Part shown: positions 63,119 to 64,000 of the stretch, one piece after another
Numbering within the stretch: the first letter of the stretch is position 1
Layout of the letters: the number at the start of each line of letters is the position of its first letter
Assembly (NCBI GenBank): GCA_029721515.1
Contig: CM056561.1
Span: forward strand, 3,372,001 to 3,436,000
Origin: Synanceia verrucosa
Taxonomy: Eukaryota > Chordata > Actinopteri > Perciformes > Synanceiidae
Length of the DNA: 64,000 bases
Reading direction: 5' to 3'
The notes under the pieces: model-generated
The model's database searches: none
What the model was told of the DNA's origin: nothing
What the model saw: only the letters and a program-made list of their open reading frames with translations
Program-made: the position numbers and the translations under genes

Positions 63119-64000
63119 GAGAGGGCTGTGTAAAAAAAACAAACTGTGCTGAGTGAGACTTCCTGTCACGCAGACAGTGAAAGCTCCTATTTTCTACCAT
63201 TTGTTGGGTCCCTCTCCAGTGGAGACATCCTGCCATCCTGAGGAACTGGCAAACTGGACCAGCATCTGGTGACAAGCACGGGTTGTGTCACTTCTCCATC
63301 CACACACACACACACACACACTCAAAATCATCACCACCCACTGAGATGTTTGCTGGTTAATGTAAAACCAGAGCAGACACAAGCTTAGTAAACCATCAGC
63401 TTAATCTGTGATGAGAGGCGTTATCTCCATCTCCAAATACTGTATCAGTGGTTTTTATAACACCACCCACCCAGATAGTAAGCAGCTGTGCTACGTCTGC
63501 AAACACAAACGCTGAGTGACACAATGAGGAGTGGGTAAACAGCAGCCCACACACCTGGATGAGGAGCAGAGGAGGAGGAGCGAGGAGTGAGGAGGGCTGT
63601 GTCACAGCGAGCCACCAGGTCCACCAACAAAACACCTGCTGCACTGGCAGGTCGCTCTGACTCTGATGAAAGACCCCTATTCATCTGAGGAGTACTCAGC
63701 CGCTGTGCGCCTATTCTCAACGCCAAGGTGTAAAAGAGAGAGAATAAAGGCATGGAGGTGAGGCGGGAGGGAGAGAGGACAAGAAAGAGAAGGAGATAAA
63801 GTCTGTTTGTTTGCACAAAAAAAAGAATCAAAGTGCCTTTCATATTTGAGATGGAGAGACCATGAAGCGATGAACTGAGAGGTGGAGGAAGAGTGAGATG
63901 AAGACAGCCACCGTGAGGAGTGGAAAATGGAAGTCAGCTGTGATGAGGGGGGGAGACTTCATTAAAAAATGCATGTAATTACAAATTACTTCACCGAGGG
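62101..64000. other. Partial plxnd1 intron at right edge
   Basis: No Sema-domain exon is found here on the minus strand, so the upstream exon lies beyond the window. Contains AC runs at 63078-63118 and 63301-63322. Confidence 0.65.
63078..63118. repeat. (CA)n microsatellite, one TA interruption
   Basis: A CA run with a single TACA break near 63091. Confidence 0.95.

Noticed and set aside
62101..64000. Upstream Sema exon in the right-edge sequence
   Set aside because: No minus-strand frame here has Sema-like sequence; the frames at 63396-63843 are low-complexity and unsupported.

Overview
This is a piece of an animal nuclear genome, most likely a teleost fish. It has long introns, GT-AG splice sites, many (CA/GT)n microsatellites, small inverted-repeat transposons of kinds common in fish, and a vertebrate-type gene. 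No bacterial, viral or organellar gene organisation is visible. The window holds one large split gene on the minus strand, a tandem satellite array at its left edge, and non-coding DNA between and inside them.

Bases 1 to about 9632 are a continuous AT-rich satellite with a repeat unit of about 165 bases, roughly 58 copies. It runs off the left edge of the window. Monomer subtypes recur, and multi-monomer blocks are duplicated at offsets of about 1324 and 2823 bases. A marked irregular unit is shared by sites about 6.8 kb apart, so the array has patchy higher-order structure. The many open frames here are by-products of the repeat.

Bases about 9633 to 10830 are intergenic. A possible + strand transcript end (AATAAA near 10614) faces the 3' end of the main gene.

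Bases about 10830 to 62100, and on beyond the right edge, are the gene for plexin-D1 (plxnd1), read right to left. I could place 34 consecutive coding exons by hand. All have GT-AG borders and compatible phases, and together they give 4311 coding bases (1436 residues plus stop). They cover the end of the Sema domain, three PSI domains, the IPT/TIG series, the membrane helix, the juxtamembrane coiled coil, the split GAP domain with its Rho-binding insert, and a C-terminal SEA tail. The signal peptide and most of the Sema domain lie upstream of base 64000. The gene belongs to semaphorin signalling: Sema3E binds outside the cell, and the cytoplasmic Rap-GAP lowers R-Ras/Rap activity, guiding vessels and axons.

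The introns hold no second gene that I can support. They contain a piggyBac-like MITE with TTAA ends, a MITE with CAGTGGTGG ends, a MITE carrying a nested repeat, LINE-tail-like and other fish-type dispersed repeats, a CpG-rich patch, and microsatellites. Two of these microsatellites touch plxnd1 splice donors. I found no clearly new biological system; the most unusual feature is the satellite array and its closeness to plxnd1.
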